Source: Marsupella aquatica
Lineage: Eukaryota; Marchantiophyta
Length of the DNA stretch: 64,000 bases
NCBI GenBank assembly: GCA_973895155.1
Contig: OZ316893.1
Location: 9,982,001-10,046,000, forward strand
Direction: 5' to 3'
This document shows positions 1 to 10,929 of this stretch, piece by piece. Each line of letters opens with the position of its first letter. The first letter of the stretch is position 1. The notes below the pieces were generated by a model. The model was not told where the DNA came from and did not search any database. It saw nothing but the letters and a program-made list of their open reading frames with translations. Made by a program: the position numbers and the translations under genes.

Positions 1-1880
1 GGATCTTCATGATTGGAACCCTCACTGCTGCGCAATGGGTAATTTATGACGCCTTCAAAGTATATGTTGGCCTGCCTACCACGGGTGGTCACTAGGAAAG
101 TCTTCGCTGCAAAAGTCGTAATAACCAATTGAAGGGCCAAAGCGGAATGGCTTGTCAAGGACAAATAGCATTCCACTGCAAACGATGGAGTCCTGATTTT
201 CCTTGAATGTGGCAGTTTTTCAAAAATGATTTTGATTGAACTAGAAACGATTAGGACATCAGCGCCCTTCATTCCCGAATGACTTCTAAGATCCCTTTGC
301 CAGTCTCGAGCGAGTGAAAGTTTGCCATCAATTCGAAGGATACATTTGAAAGTCTTTGAGACTATCGGTAGTTCACATGATCTGGCAAGGTGAAAGTGGG
401 TGTCGATCTTCGTGAGTGGTTATCTAGAGACAGTAGAGGTGGCATGAGTTTCAGCTTGAAAGCATATGTACATTTTGTTCATAATGAGATTCACTTTTTC
501 TCTACAGCTGATGTTCAATTATGCGCAGTGCAAATTTAGTTAACCTACTGGTAGATTGATCTCCGTAGAGTACCAGGTCTTCGAATGAATTCGGCCTCTG
601 TAATGTTGGTTTTATTTGGTTTTGGTTCCTTGGTCTTGGCATTGGATTCGGATCTTGTTTGTCTCTTCTGTGTATCTAGTTACTTAGAATTGCCATCCTT
701 TCTTTCGTCCTTGGTGTGCGTTTCGTTGCTTCGAAGGAGTAAGGATTCTGTAACACTCCTACATGCCTTCTATTTACAGGCTCGATTACAATCTCATGAT
801 TGAATCTCTAGGAATTCGGTGCCTTACAATTTGTGTACATGCTGGGCATACAATCAAGATTTACGATCGGCTTTTTGCACTTGGACAACTAAGTGCACCA
901 AGCCCAATGCCACAAGCTTTGGTTACCGACGAATGTCAACAAAGAAGAGTGCATAGAATAAATGAATCAGCTTAAATTATCTGATCCAATGCACCTTTGC
1001 ATCATACTGAATATTGGGCGAGTCGGTTTTCCCTGAGTAACTGGAGTGACTCCATGGATGTCTGCTTTGACAAACAAAGTGCAGCATTTGGTTTTGGAAA
1101 TGATCAGTTCCATATTGTATTGTTTGGCAAATGCAAAAGGAGTAATTACTCTGCATGTGTTACAAGTTACGACAAACATGGCTCAATTCAATACATATGT
1201 TTTTGATTTCCAATTGTGAGGTGGTCATCATTCCGCTCGTCACTCTGATGTTGCAAATTATTTTCATGACTAGATGTCCGTTGTAGTCCTCCATAGACAT
1301 GTGAAGGTGAGTAAAGAGGGAAAGAGTCTTAGAGCCACGCTGAGTGCTGCGGGTCCAGAAAGCCATCATCCTTGTTCATGTCAGTGGTAGCAACGCTCTT
1401 CCTTCTCTGTTGGGTGAAATCTCTTTTTTCGTGCCCGTGAAGCAAGAGGAAAGAGAGAACTAAAGAGAAACCCGTATCCTAGTTTCTACCAGTTTTCAAC
1501 TTGTAAGATATATGTTCATGCTATGGGCGGAGTCTTGTAATGTAGTTTCTAACAAGATCGGTTTATGTGGGGCAGCTGTTTCTCAAAAGGTGGTCAGGGT
1601 ATCGATGACCTACCAGCAGTGCCTATGATGTTCATTTCTTCTCCTATGCCGGTAGTCCTTGAGAAACTTCCTTCCAACGGTGTACTTCTCACTGGTCTTA
1701 TAATGGAGATAGTTGGCAAATTAGCCCTGTTGAAGCTAGGATGAGCATCATGTCCTACACGCCTGCCTTGCTACCCAACACCTGCTATGTCAGAATCCCA
1801 TCATAATCTGGAGGTAGACTTTAGGCTGTTCAAAAGTAGCTTCAGGAGGCAGCCCTCAGGCTCCACTAGCCCAATGTCCT
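1..1880. other. unassigned sequence
   Basis: Reading both strands I find only short ORFs with no recognisable domain, no long repeat and no RNA gene. The stretch has mixed composition and no clear exon pattern. Confidence 0.4.
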
Positions 1881-1892
1881 TGTGTTGCAGAG

Positions 1893-2290
1893 AATATGTT
1901 GAGATCAGGAAAATATGTTGAGATCAGGAAAATATGTTGAGGTTAAAAAAAAAGACGTTGATGAGAGGAAAAGGTGTCGAGGTGAGGAAAATAAATCGAG
2001 GTGAGAGAAAGATGTTGATGAGAGAAAAGATGGCGAGGTGAGAAAAAGGTGTAACGATGAGAAAGAGATGTTGAGGGTGAAATAAAGATGTCAAGGTGAG
2101 CTGAAGATGTGAAGGTGAGAAATATGTAAGATGCTGAGGAGTAAAAGATGTCAAGGCAGGTGAGAAAAGATTTCGAGGAAAGAAAAAGCTGTCGTGGAGA
2201 GAAAACATGTTGAGGGTGAGAAAAATGTTGTCATGAGATAAAAATATCATTGTGAGAGAAAAATGACAAGATGTGAAAAAGATGTCAAGG
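1893..2290. repeat. purine-rich degenerate minisatellite
   Basis: Degenerate tandem copies of a roughly 15-20-base purine-rich unit of the form GATGTTGAGGTGAGAAAA fill this stretch, with variants such as TGTCGAGGTGAGGAAAA. Nearly all pyrimidines on the plus strand sit at two fixed places in the unit. A minus-strand ORF across it is a by-product of the repeat. The strand asymmetry could favour triplex or R-loop structure, but nothing in the sequence proves this. Confidence 0.7.
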
Positions 2291-2694
2291 CAAGGTTGTT
2301 GTGGTGGTGTTCAATAACCCTTGCATTGGACATAAGAGACCCAAGATAATGTCCCAATGCCCTGACCCTCGCTTCCAAATACCGCATCATACTGTCCAAG
2401 CACAACAGAGTGATAGGATTTTTGTTTCAAATTTTTAGAGAGAAGAATGTTTAAATATTTATAGTGAAGTTTTTTGCAAATTTAAAGCTAATCACAAATT
2501 TAATGCCCTGAATATTTTAGTGACTCTCCGTACCCCCTACCCGAATTATAAAAGGAGAACTTGTCTCCAAGACTTTTCTTTTTCACATTCTTTTCTTCTA
2601 GAGTGAGACTTGGCTCCACAATGTCAGGAAAAAAGTTCTAAAAATGGTGAAACCTGGTGACTCCAGGTTTTGTCATGGACAGTGGCACTCTAAG

Positions 2695-2893
2695 AATGGC
2701 CTGGTGCAAGGCCTTATGTAGGGCTTATGGGGGCTTGTGGCTTTTGGTTACCCCTGCAAAGGAGGGTGCCTGTATATGCAGGCCTTGTACAGGGCTTAGG
2801 GAGGGCTTGTGGTATTTACAAATGGCCTTGTGTGAGGCCCTATGAAGGGCTTATGAAGGCTTGTGGCATTTGGGAACCTGTGCGCAGGAGGGT
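2695..2893. repeat. direct repeat, about 125-bp period
   Basis: The segment 2695-2768 (AATGGCCTGGTGCAAGGCC and onward to GGAGGGTG) recurs at 2820-2893 with about 80% identity. A partial third copy lies between them. It directly abuts the hAT-like terminus at 2919. Confidence 0.6.
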
Positions 2894-2918
2894 GACCATG
2901 AGTGCATGGCAGGGAAGC

Positions 2919-3530
2919 CCCGGTTTGGACTTGCCCGGCAAATAGGCCGTTTTAAGGCCGTCAACCGGCAAGCCGACACCCGGTCTCTCCCGGTCGGCAT
3001 CATCCGGTCCCGGCCCGAGTAAATCCGGTCCCGGCCTGAGTACTCCCGGTCCTCTTCCCTCCCGGCCCCGGACCCTAAACCCCCCCCGGCCCGGACCCCG
3101 GATCCTTCCCCCTCCCGACCCCGGACCATTCACCCTCCCGGCCCCGGACCCTAAACTTCCCCCGGCCCGGACCCTTCACCCTCCCGGCCCGGACCCTAAC
3201 GCCCCCCCCCCGCCCGGACCCTACAGCTCTCCCGGCCCGGACCCTAAAGCCCCCCCCCCGGCCCGGACCCTAAAGCCCCCCCCCCGGCCCGGACCCTACA
3301 GCCCCCCCGGCCCGGACCCTAAAGCTCCCCCCCGGCCCGGACCCTAAAGCCCCCCCCCCAGCCCGGACCCTAAACCCCCCCTCCCGGCCCGGACCCTAAA
3401 GCCCCCCCCCCTCCCGGCCCGGACTCTAAAGCCCCCCCCCGCCCCGGTCCCTAATTCCCCGCCTCGGTCCCTAAAGCCCCCCCGGCCCGGCCCACCCCCG
3501 CCTCGGGCGGGGGTGGGCCGGGCCGGGGGG
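2919..3530. mobile_element. hAT-like element terminus with GC-rich array
   Basis: Base 2919 starts CCCGGTTTGGACTTGCCCGG, which is the reverse complement of the right end of the short element ending at 33730; homology runs on for about 70 bases. It is followed by a C-rich minisatellite of about 26 bases per unit (core GGCCCGGACCCTAAAGCC) at 3170-3440. Each unit contains CCCTAAA, the plant telomere motif. The matching far terminus of this copy was not found, so its true extent is unknown. Confidence 0.6.
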
Positions 3531-3538
3531 CTTTAGGG
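3469..3538. repeat. 33-bp GC hairpin with 3-base loop
   Basis: The left arm 3469-3502 and the right arm 3506-3538 are reverse complements except for one extra C in the left arm. The loop is TCG. The hairpin marks the point where the C-rich strand switches to G-rich, and lies about 95 bases upstream of a TATA box. It may be a head-to-head junction of two array copies. Confidence 0.8.
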
Positions 3539-3632
3539 TTAGGTCGCGAGAGGAGGGCAGCCGCCGGGAGGGATCGGGCTCGGCCACCCAGGGTCGGCTT
3601 GCGAGGTGGGGGGGGGGCAGACCGGGACCGGG

Positions 3633-3660
3633 GCTATAAAGTGAGGAGGTCTCCTCACTT
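3633..3660 (+). promoter_or_regulatory. TATA box plus start-site palindrome
   Basis: CTATAAAG at 3633-3640 is a good plant TATA box. The arms AAGTGAGGAG and CTCCTCACTT (3639-3660) form a 10-bp inverted repeat around a GT centre just downstream, where transcription would start. The promoter belongs to the leader and ORF that follow. Assignment rests on motif and position only. Confidence 0.5.
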
Positions 3661-3715
3661 TCTCTCATTACTAACTTCTCAACTAAGTTTGCTTGTTTTG
3701 TAGGAGAAGCCTTTG

Positions 3716-4320
3716 GTAAGTTTTTCTTGCTTTTGCTTATGTTTTGCTTAGTTTTGAGTTTAGTTCACTAGTTTTTGAATTGTTTTGAGTCTTTTTTTTG
3801 CTATGCTTTGCCATGTATGATTTTAACATTTAGTTTTAATTTGGAGGGATATTAGTGTTCTCACGTATGCGCATGCTTGGAGCTTATGCTTGGCATGTGG
3901 TATTTTGTATGAGAGAACCTAATATCGCCTTAACAGTTTAGTGTGATTTGTGAATTGAGTGGAGTATTTTCTAGGATAGAGATTTTCATGTACGCATGCT
4001 TGGAGTTTCCGCTCGGCATGTGGTACTCTGCATGGATATCTCGATTCCTTGTAAATATTTCCACAACATTTACAAATGACATCTAAACTATAGGTTTCAC
4101 ATAGATTGGAATAGGAATGTAACAACTTGAAGGAAAAGACATCTTTTGTGCGCATGCTTGGAGTTTCGGCTTGGCATGTGGTATTTCACATAGTTGTCTT
4201 TCCCCTTCATCGTTGTTACTTTCAAAGTACTAAACAAAGGAATAAAAAATTGAACAAATATTAAAATTTCATTGCTTGGGTATTATTGGTACCAACACAA
4301 AGTGTGAAATGACATTTCAG
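3716..4320 (+). promoter_or_regulatory. leader intron with three hairpin repeats
   Basis: A consensus donor (TTTG|GTAAGT) at 3716 and an acceptor (CATTTCAG) ending at 4320 define a probable 605-base leader intron. Inside it are three copies of a roughly 50-base unit at about 3863-3914, 3987-4038 and 4147-4195. Each has the frame CGCATGCTTGGAG, then about 10 bases, then CGGCATGTGGTAT. CATGC and GCATG can pair, and a second stem of the ATGTG/CACAT type follows in some copies. The same three-unit leader lies before the hAT transposase at 37899-38228, with spacer homology as well. Confidence 0.6.
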
Positions 4321-4433
4321 GATTGTTGATCCAGCTTTATTGTACTTGCATCATCCATACCCTCGGCAAGCAGCCAACACACTCCGTAAGCGCCTATTCT
4401 TTGTCCTACAACTTGTTGTGGTTACTTGACAAC

Positions 4434-5009
4434 ATGGCCGCTGCAAATGTGAGTGTAGAGTATATGAAACTTTTTGAGGCAATGAAGACCATGCTAAACG
4501 AGGGATACCAACCAGATCCTCATGCCCTCAATGCTCTAAGGAATGCTCGCAAAACCTTAGAAATTTGTAAACATGGCAAAACCTTAGGGAAACGAAAACA
4601 TAGAGGAGGAGCAATTGGTGCTGCATTGAAAGAGAGAAGGCAACATGTGTTAGTTGCAATTTGGAAAAAGATTCTATATCCCTACACTTTGCCAGCACAG
4701 TATGAGCAGGATGGCTTTGAGAGGAAGTATGCTATGCATGGAGCAGAGGGTTACAAAAACCTTTTAAATGACATGGGACGTTGCATGCGTGAGACTATGG
4801 AGAAAGAAGAGGACATGACCCGAGATGAAATTGCTGCCTTAATAAGTGATTTTGAGAAGCCGGGTGGATTTGTTGAACATTTGGCGTTGAACTTTGCGGT
4901 AAATCTTTGGGATAAGTTGGAATCCAATTTGGATGAGGCTGGGGCCGTCATGCTTGGAGTTCCTGGGCTATACACACATAGTCTCGTACTGCTTCAAACC
5001 TTGGCATAG
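4434..5009 (+). CDS. chimeric hypothetical protein behind hAT-type leader
   Basis: This open frame starts at ATG 4434, or at an upstream non-ATG codon near 4323, and gives about 190 residues. It is Lys/Arg-rich near residues 45-65 (GKRKHRGG) and mostly helical and acidic afterwards; I recognise no domain. The last 12 or so residues come from DNA that on the other strand encodes a different broken gene, so the frame appears to run across a fusion point near 4965. The promoter, leader and GC-rich array upstream are shared with the hAT element at 36907-41216, which suggests a captured or rearranged gene in an hAT-like vehicle. Function unknown. Confidence 0.4.
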   Translation: MAAANVSVEYMKLFEAMKTMLNEGYQPDPHALNALRNARKTLEICKHGKTLGKRKHRGGAIGAALKERRQHVLVAIWKKILYPYTLPAQYEQDGFERKYAMHGAEGYKNLLNDMGRCMRETMEKEEDMTRDEIAALISDFEKPGGFVEHLALNFAVNLWDKLESNLDEAGAVMLGVPGLYTHSLVLLQTLA

Positions 5010-5467
5010 TTTGGCCACATCCTTCTTGCAAGGAGAAATTCGAGTATTGCTCTCCCAGTATTGTTCCATAATCTTTCGCACCTCAATAGAAATCTTGTCA
5101 CTCCTAACCTTTCGGTCACCGGTAGGATATCTCAATGCTGCATCCTTATCAAGCTGTTTCCTCATTGCACCTGCTTTGTGGATGTTTTGACATTTGACAC
5201 CCAAAGTTGTGGCCAATGAGGTCTGGTATCTACTCCCTACTATGGACTCTCCTACCAGCGATATCAAGAGCCCTCTCTTCATGGCTAGATGATCTTTGCG
5301 TCTAGCTGATTTCACAATTTTTAGAGATTTAACAAGGTCAATCATGGCAGACCCTACAGATGCATCTAGCCTTGCACACCCAAGCGCTACAGGCTAGTAT
5401 TGTCTCAAAGCACTATGCAACCAAAATCTCTCCATAACTAGCTTTCTAGCAGCCACATTAAGGTCTT
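4968..5467 (-). pseudogene. broken ORF with TRxSPxKKDV-type motif
   Basis: On the minus strand a frame runs from ATG 5467 to 4968 with a single in-frame TAG near 5390, where CAG (Gln) would restore it. The product is basic and helical. Near the end it carries the pattern W-x-S-N-T-R-I-S-P-C-K-K-D-V, which I associate loosely with unnamed plant and algal transposon-type proteins. It stops abruptly where the plus-strand chimeric ORF ends, so the gene is truncated by a rearrangement near 4970. No function can be assigned. Confidence 0.4.
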
Positions 5468-5519
5468 TCATTTGACTCATTAAAACCCTAATGAAATTGG
5501 AAACTAATCTATTGATGCA

Positions 5520-6190
5520 CTATCGCTTCCGGTTTGGGATAGGATCACCGTGGTCACTACATACCCCCGTTCTCTTCATGCGGGTGCAAGATTGGTGCTC
5601 CTCTTGGTATTGAGCTCGTTTCCTTGCTGTGTCTCTTCTCCGAAATGCTACAGCCTTGTCCAAATCATGAAATTGAAACTCTGGCTCATCAATAGACACT
5701 GCGAGTTGTGCATTCAATGCTTGGAGACGTGCTTCCCTTCTGCCTATGGTTGCATTCAAAACACAGACTCTTTCCTTGCCTTTAGCAACTTCCTCTTGCA
5801 AGTTTGAAAGCATGGTGTGTAACAACGGAGCAACCTCACTCTGTGCTTGGGCAGTGATTTCTCGTATGTCATCCATAGCAGCCATCTTTAGCGCCTCGCA
5901 TTGTTGATTCACACCACGAAGCAATTGCTGCCCTTCTTGCTCTGCCTCAGTGAGCATGTTTTCACATTGTAACTCTGCATCCGCAAGCATATCCAAACCT
6001 TGTTGCTCCGCATCTGCAAGAATGTCATTACAGTGCTACTCTGCATCCGCAAGAACCTCATTCTCCCAATTGCACTGAGTGGTTGCATCTTTTTTCTTCC
6101 TCTCAGATTGATCGTAGTATTTCTGACGCCTTCTTTGGTTATGAGCCTCTCTCTTTATCCCCTGGGCCCTAAGTGTTACTAATACAGGGA
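5520..6190 (-). pseudogene. coiled-coil protein with LADAE repeats
   Basis: A minus-strand frame from about 6190 to 5520 is open except for one TAG at 6036-6038. The upstream part is very basic (QRRRQKYYDQSERKKK). Then come near-tandem 14-residue repeats built on L-A-D-A-E (about four copies), and then a long Gln/Glu-rich helix typical of a coiled coil. The stop falls exactly between two repeats and fits CAG to TAG. It lies upstream of, and in the same direction as, the truncated ORF at 4968-5467, so both may be exons of one dead gene. Confidence 0.4.
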
Positions 6191-6199
6191 GGACGTGCG

Positions 6200-7540
6200 A
6201 ACATCGCAAGGGTGTTTTTAATGTAATGCAAACTAATTTTTATAATAGTTTTTAAAGTAGGCAACATCCATGTATATATATTCAGCACAATATTAGTAAT
6301 AAGGCTCTTATCAAATACATGTCAGATTAATCTTATGCAAGGGTACCCAAAATGCCAAGTACACATGTCACTATATGGTTGGCACACATGTCATCACTTT
6401 ACTTACGCACATGTTCATATAGTAAATCAGATATTTAATTATTTGTCGTCATAAGGCAAGTTTGGTTTCGTGGGCTTTAGGAACAGTGAGAGGATAGTGC
6501 AGCCATGCTTGTCTGTATACTACAGGAAGAACTATAATTCTCTGGTACTAATTTTGTTTAACTATATAAAATATGTACCCTAAACAAAGGCGTAACATAC
6601 AAGTCCCCTATGCAAAATAAAGTCTTATCTATTTCAGTATGATATTTGCAATTTTAAAAATTCAAGGATGTTTTCAATTCCTTGAAAAACTATATTATAA
6701 TTTACAAAAGGATAAAATTTAATAGGAAAAGTTAATATTTTTACATTAACAAGGGGATTTTTTTTGTGAACAAAAATATTAAGAAGGGGTACATGGGGGG
6801 TGTCTGTTCTCAGGGGGGTTCACTTTATATAGTAAGAGTGAGGGCCCAGGGTCTTTATCCTTTCAAGTGCATCTTGAACTACGTTACTAAGAATCACCAT
6901 CTCTCGTTGATGAACTTGAAAATAAGCTTTGTATGCGCCCGCCCTCTATGCACTCACCTCTACTCTAAATATCACTGACTTCTGAAATGGAATTGTTCAT
7001 GAATAAGGAAGACTCTCAAGTGAAAGGAGGGATCTGAAAATAATGCAACATCAAACCTGACCGTGTGCATTCTTTCAAGCGTTTCATCAAGAATGGGAAT
7101 ATTGAAAGCATTACGTGTTGTGCCTTGAGCTTTGGATACAGAGTCCGACGCAACATTCAAAATAAGTCACGAAGCTCCAAAGGAGTCATCGGGCAACAGT
7201 GGTTGCAACAGTCCTTGTTTTGGATTTAGCATAAAGTTTGGGATATCTTAATTGATATTTTGAATTTTGAACCATCCTAAAACCGGCGTCTATAATCAAA
7301 CAAAGATCCTTAATCACTAACAACTGGCTTTTGGGGCCACCACTTCGCTTTAGAGGGGTACATTCAATGCATATTTGGACTCAAATTCAAATCTGACCTT
7401 TGGATGGGCACGAAACAGATCTGGGCCCTTCGATGTCACATTTTGGTCACTGGAGAATACTCTGAGAATTAGTTCAAGGACCCAAGTCCTTTTGGTGGAG
7501 AAATTGGAGATCCTTTTAGTACCCCTCTAGCTTGCTTTTG
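6200..7540. other. unassigned AT-rich spacer
   Basis: The sequence is AT-rich with short ORFs only. I see no domain, repeat array or RNA gene. Confidence 0.4.
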
Positions 7541-7542
7541 AC

Positions 7543-8917
7543 CTTGAGTATGTACATAGTGATGTGTGGGGACCAGCCCCTACTCCCTCACACTCTGGAT
7601 GGTTATACTATGTCACGTTCATAGATGATTACTCAAGGTATGTGTGGATATACTTTCTACACAATAAGTCTGATGTTTTTGCCACTTTTAAGGAGTGGAA
7701 AGCCCAAGTTGAGAATCAGACTATAATAAGGTGAGATATCTTCGATCGGATAACGGCGGTGAATACAGTTCCGGGGAATTTAGAACATATTGTAAGGAGC
7801 AGGGGATTACACGCCATCTCACAACAAGTTATACTCCTCAGCAAAATGGTATTTCTGAGAGGCTCAACCAAACACTATTGGAACGCTCGAGGAGTATGTT
7901 GAGTCAATCATGCTTACTACATGAGTTTTGGGCTGAAGCTGTCAACACTGCAGCTTATTTGGTAAATTTCTCTCCATCAAGTTCTATTGGATTCAAGACG
8001 TCATTTGAAATGAGGTACGCGTGTCCGGTAGATTACTCACATCTGAGGATTTTTGGATGTGATGCTTATGTACTTACACCTTCCCAGCTTCGATCCAAGT
8101 TGGAGTCCAAGTCAAAGAAGTGCATTTTCCTTGGCTATCAGAAATGTGAAGGGTTATAGGTTATGGGATCCAGTAACCTCTAAGCTAATTGTCAGTAGAG
8201 ATGTGTCCTTTAATGAATCCAAATCATCAAAGGAGGGAGAGAATTTTGATGACTCCCATACTGACAAGAGGAAATCTCCCATCTCGGACCGGGTTGAGGG
8301 GGAGATTAATCATGATGATGTTCATGACAGGAGAGATGGAGAAGTTTCGGGCATGGAGCTGGTTCATGTGATGGAACAAGAGGAACAGATTGTTGTTGGG
8401 GTACCTCAAATTCAGCCAGCATCAATAGCAGATCAGCCTGCATCATCTACTAGAAGAACTTCCAGTCGTTCTACTAGAGCTCCTACCAGGTATGGTCAAT
8501 GGGCAGACTCGTCTAAGCTAGATGATATTGATATTGCACCTAATGATGATGATATGGCTTTGATCTTGGAAGAAGGAGAGCCTTCTTCGTATAGTGAGGC
8601 TTGTGCTTTAGAGCATAGGCATGAGTGAAATGCAGCAATGCAGAGGGAGTTGCAATCTTTCAGTGACAACAAGACATGAGAACTGGTGGAGCTTCCAAGT
8701 GGTCAGCAAGTGGTGGACAGCAAGTGGATTTACAAGTTGAAGGACAGTCCTTCAGAGGGTGGAGACAAGACCTACAAGGCAAGGCTTGTTGCCAAGGGAT
8801 TCACTCAAGAGAAAGGAGTGGATTACAATGAGGTCTTTTCACCAATGGCTAAGTATTCCACATTTCGGATCTTGTGTCAGCTTGTTATGTGTTTTGGTCT
8901 GGTGATGGATCAGATGG
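7543..8917 (+). pseudogene. Ty1/copia integrase-RT fragment
   Basis: Starting at about 7543 the frame reads through the copia integrase core: SDVWGP, FIDDYSR (first Asp), RSDNGGEY (second Asp) and QNGISERLNQTLLE (Glu). It continues through the LGY region and a disordered linker into the start of reverse transcriptase (VDSKWIYKLK, ARLVAKGFTQ, YNEVFSP). At least one stop before RSDNGGEY and a frame change near 8150 break it. It is close kin to the full copia at 26609-33105 (same SDVWGP-PTPSHSG segment). It ends within the RT motif LxxDQM, exactly where the CACTA terminus begins at 8918. Confidence 0.85.
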
Positions 8918-9440
8918 CACTGGTACATATTTTGGGTTTTTCCGATGCTCTTTTTTTGGTTGACGACAACTTCCAATATAGAGAAGATCGGTACCCTCCG
9001 ATTTTCTGCGCATCGGGCATTTACCATACTTTCTACATTGGACAATTTCTGTCCCATACTATTAAAATCGTAATTAGTTTCCCATTTAAAAACTATCAGA
9101 GCGTTTCCCATTCTACCTACATCGGACAGTGAGGCTGCCGCAAGGCAAGAGGTGTTTGATAAAGAAACTATCGCATGGTGTTTTTGATGAAGTGAGGGAC
9201 GAAACATTTCCGATAGGTTTGGTATCGGAAATATGTTCCGACTTTTGTCCGAAACTATTATAAATGGACATTGTTTCCAATATGATAAAAATTGCAAAGT
9301 TTCCCGATACTTGTAGTACATGGCACATGAGTTCCGTTTCGAATAAGATTGGAAATATGGGTTTTTGGTAGAGCCGGGGTTTTTTGAGGGTTTTATCATC
9401 TTCCTAGCTTCTAATTAAGGCATGTTGTGTTTCCGATTGG
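8918..9440 (-). mobile_element. CACTA element terminus with subterminal repeats
   Basis: The terminus CACTGGTACATATTTTGGG at 8918 matches CACTAGTACATATTT, the end of the element at 44830-46781. It is followed by many ATCGGA/TCCGAT hexamers, as in that element. It lies in the copia RT, with TGG (8915-8917) as candidate target duplication. DUF4216 of TNP2 lies just inside, on the minus strand, so this is best read as the 3' end of the TNP2-bearing element. The other terminus was not found. Confidence 0.7.
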
Positions 9441-9751
9441 TTTTTGACTCCATTTCCATTTGAAGTATGTGGGAACTCAACTAGGGTCAACTTGAAATGA
9501 ATTGGAAGCTTTCATTTCATATATATTAAAAGCACAACTCAACACAAATATGTAGCCACAACTAGAGCCCAAAGATATAAGTGGTATATATAAGTAAAGT
9601 AACATGCAACAAAAAAGATGGTAATGACAATGTAGATACCATATATATGCAAAAAAATCAATACATGGAGGGAAGTGGTCATTAATTAGGTCTCTAAGCT
9701 AGTGCTAGCTACCTAGCTTTTACCATGAAATTCCTAAGTAGCTAGTTGTTC

Positions 9752-10413
9752 TCATTTTCCAAATCTTCCACAACAACTACTGACATTTGGTTGTTCTTGG
9801 ACTATGGATCGGGATCGAGGAATGTAAGGCATTACAATGGACCACTCGGGATCATCTGGATAAGGGAGATAGAATGCCTGCTCAAGATTATGAGGAAATG
9901 CAAAAGGATCTGAGGCCCTCCAATTTGAGATGATGACAGCCCCTGTCTTCAGTCGTGTGAAGCCGCAAGCATCCTCTTCACATGTCCGATTGTGCCAACA
10001 AGATTCATCCAAAACCATTTACACTTCAGCACCATCTCTTCCAATGTTGTACATGCGCATGGTATTTTACAACAAGGATCTCCTCTATCTTTCCATAGTG
10101 AGCTATAGTAGAACGGATGGGATTTGTGTCAGATCTGCTACTTACAGAATCCTGGGTGAACCAACCCATCACCCCACAATCTTGTGTAGCTGCCCTCTTG
10201 TCATCAAGTCGCTCCACACGAAAGTGTCTCCCCTTGGACCACATGGCAGTCTTGGTTGTAACTGTAAGTAGAGGTTCATGAACCAAGGTGCGCAACTTAT
10301 CAGTCACCATTGGGAAGTGTGATACACTCTCCCCAGCAGCCACCAAGGCATCCACTTCTAACAACTTCCCCTTCATGTACATGTGGAATTTGGGAAATAA
10401 GCGTGGTTGTCGA
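9752..10413 (-). pseudogene. CACTA TNP2 transposase, DUF4216 portion
   Basis: Reading the minus strand from 10413 to 9752, the protein has the C-terminal pattern of plant TNP2 proteins (DUF4216): TQDCGVMGWF, SRSDTNPI, IAHYGKIEEI, then NWRASDPF, EQAFYLPYPDDPEW and VMPYIPRSRS. A frame change lies near 10020. The segment has no start of its own. Its first codons are fused in frame, through the target duplication GGTTGTCGAC, to the DUF4218 part at 20137 once the 9.7-kb element is removed. TNP2 is the large transposase of En/Spm elements. Confidence 0.8.
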
Positions 10414-10460
10414 CTCGGGGGTCTCACTCCGCGAAAATCTCATATCACGTGCGACGAAGT
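10414..10460. repeat. left terminal inverted repeat
   Basis: CTCGGGGGTCTCACT, then diverged sequence with ATCACGTGCGACG. The complement lies at 20082-20128. Confidence 0.85.
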
Positions 10461-10929
10461 ATAGGGTCCGTTAATTGGGTTTCTCGGAAGACTTAAGAAG
10501 ATTTGTGTAAGAACAATAGGGCCAACTTTATATGTTGGACAACTTGTAAGAATAATAGGGATATTAATATTTTTGACTTTGTAGATGGAAGGCATACAAA
10601 GAAGTTAGGGGGTCTTTGTGTCGGACTATGTAAAGTACACGTGTCACTATGTCATTGGTACACGTGGCACACATAACATTCCCAATATATTTTCCTAATT
10701 TTTCTAATATGTTAACATGGCAAGAATTTGAGAATGATCTGGTTTTATGGGGACTCACGTTTAGGGTTTGACCGGGATTAAGTTTGAAATTTTTCTGTTT
10801 AACGTGTCTCGTTTACCTCAATTGGCCCTTGTCAGTCCCTCCCGTGTCGTTTCCCTCCACTATCCCTTTGGCCCCACCCGCTCTTTGCCTCAACAGAGTC
10901 TCTTTTGTTTGTACCTTGCAGCAAATGGC

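Noticed and set aside
1924-2250. 108-codon Phe/Leu/Ser-rich minus-strand ORF
   Set aside because: It is the complement of the purine-rich minisatellite and has no domain.
3863-4195. CRISPR-like spaced repeats in the leader
   Set aside because: Only three diverged units with related, not unique, spacers in a eukaryotic transposon context. It is not a CRISPR array.
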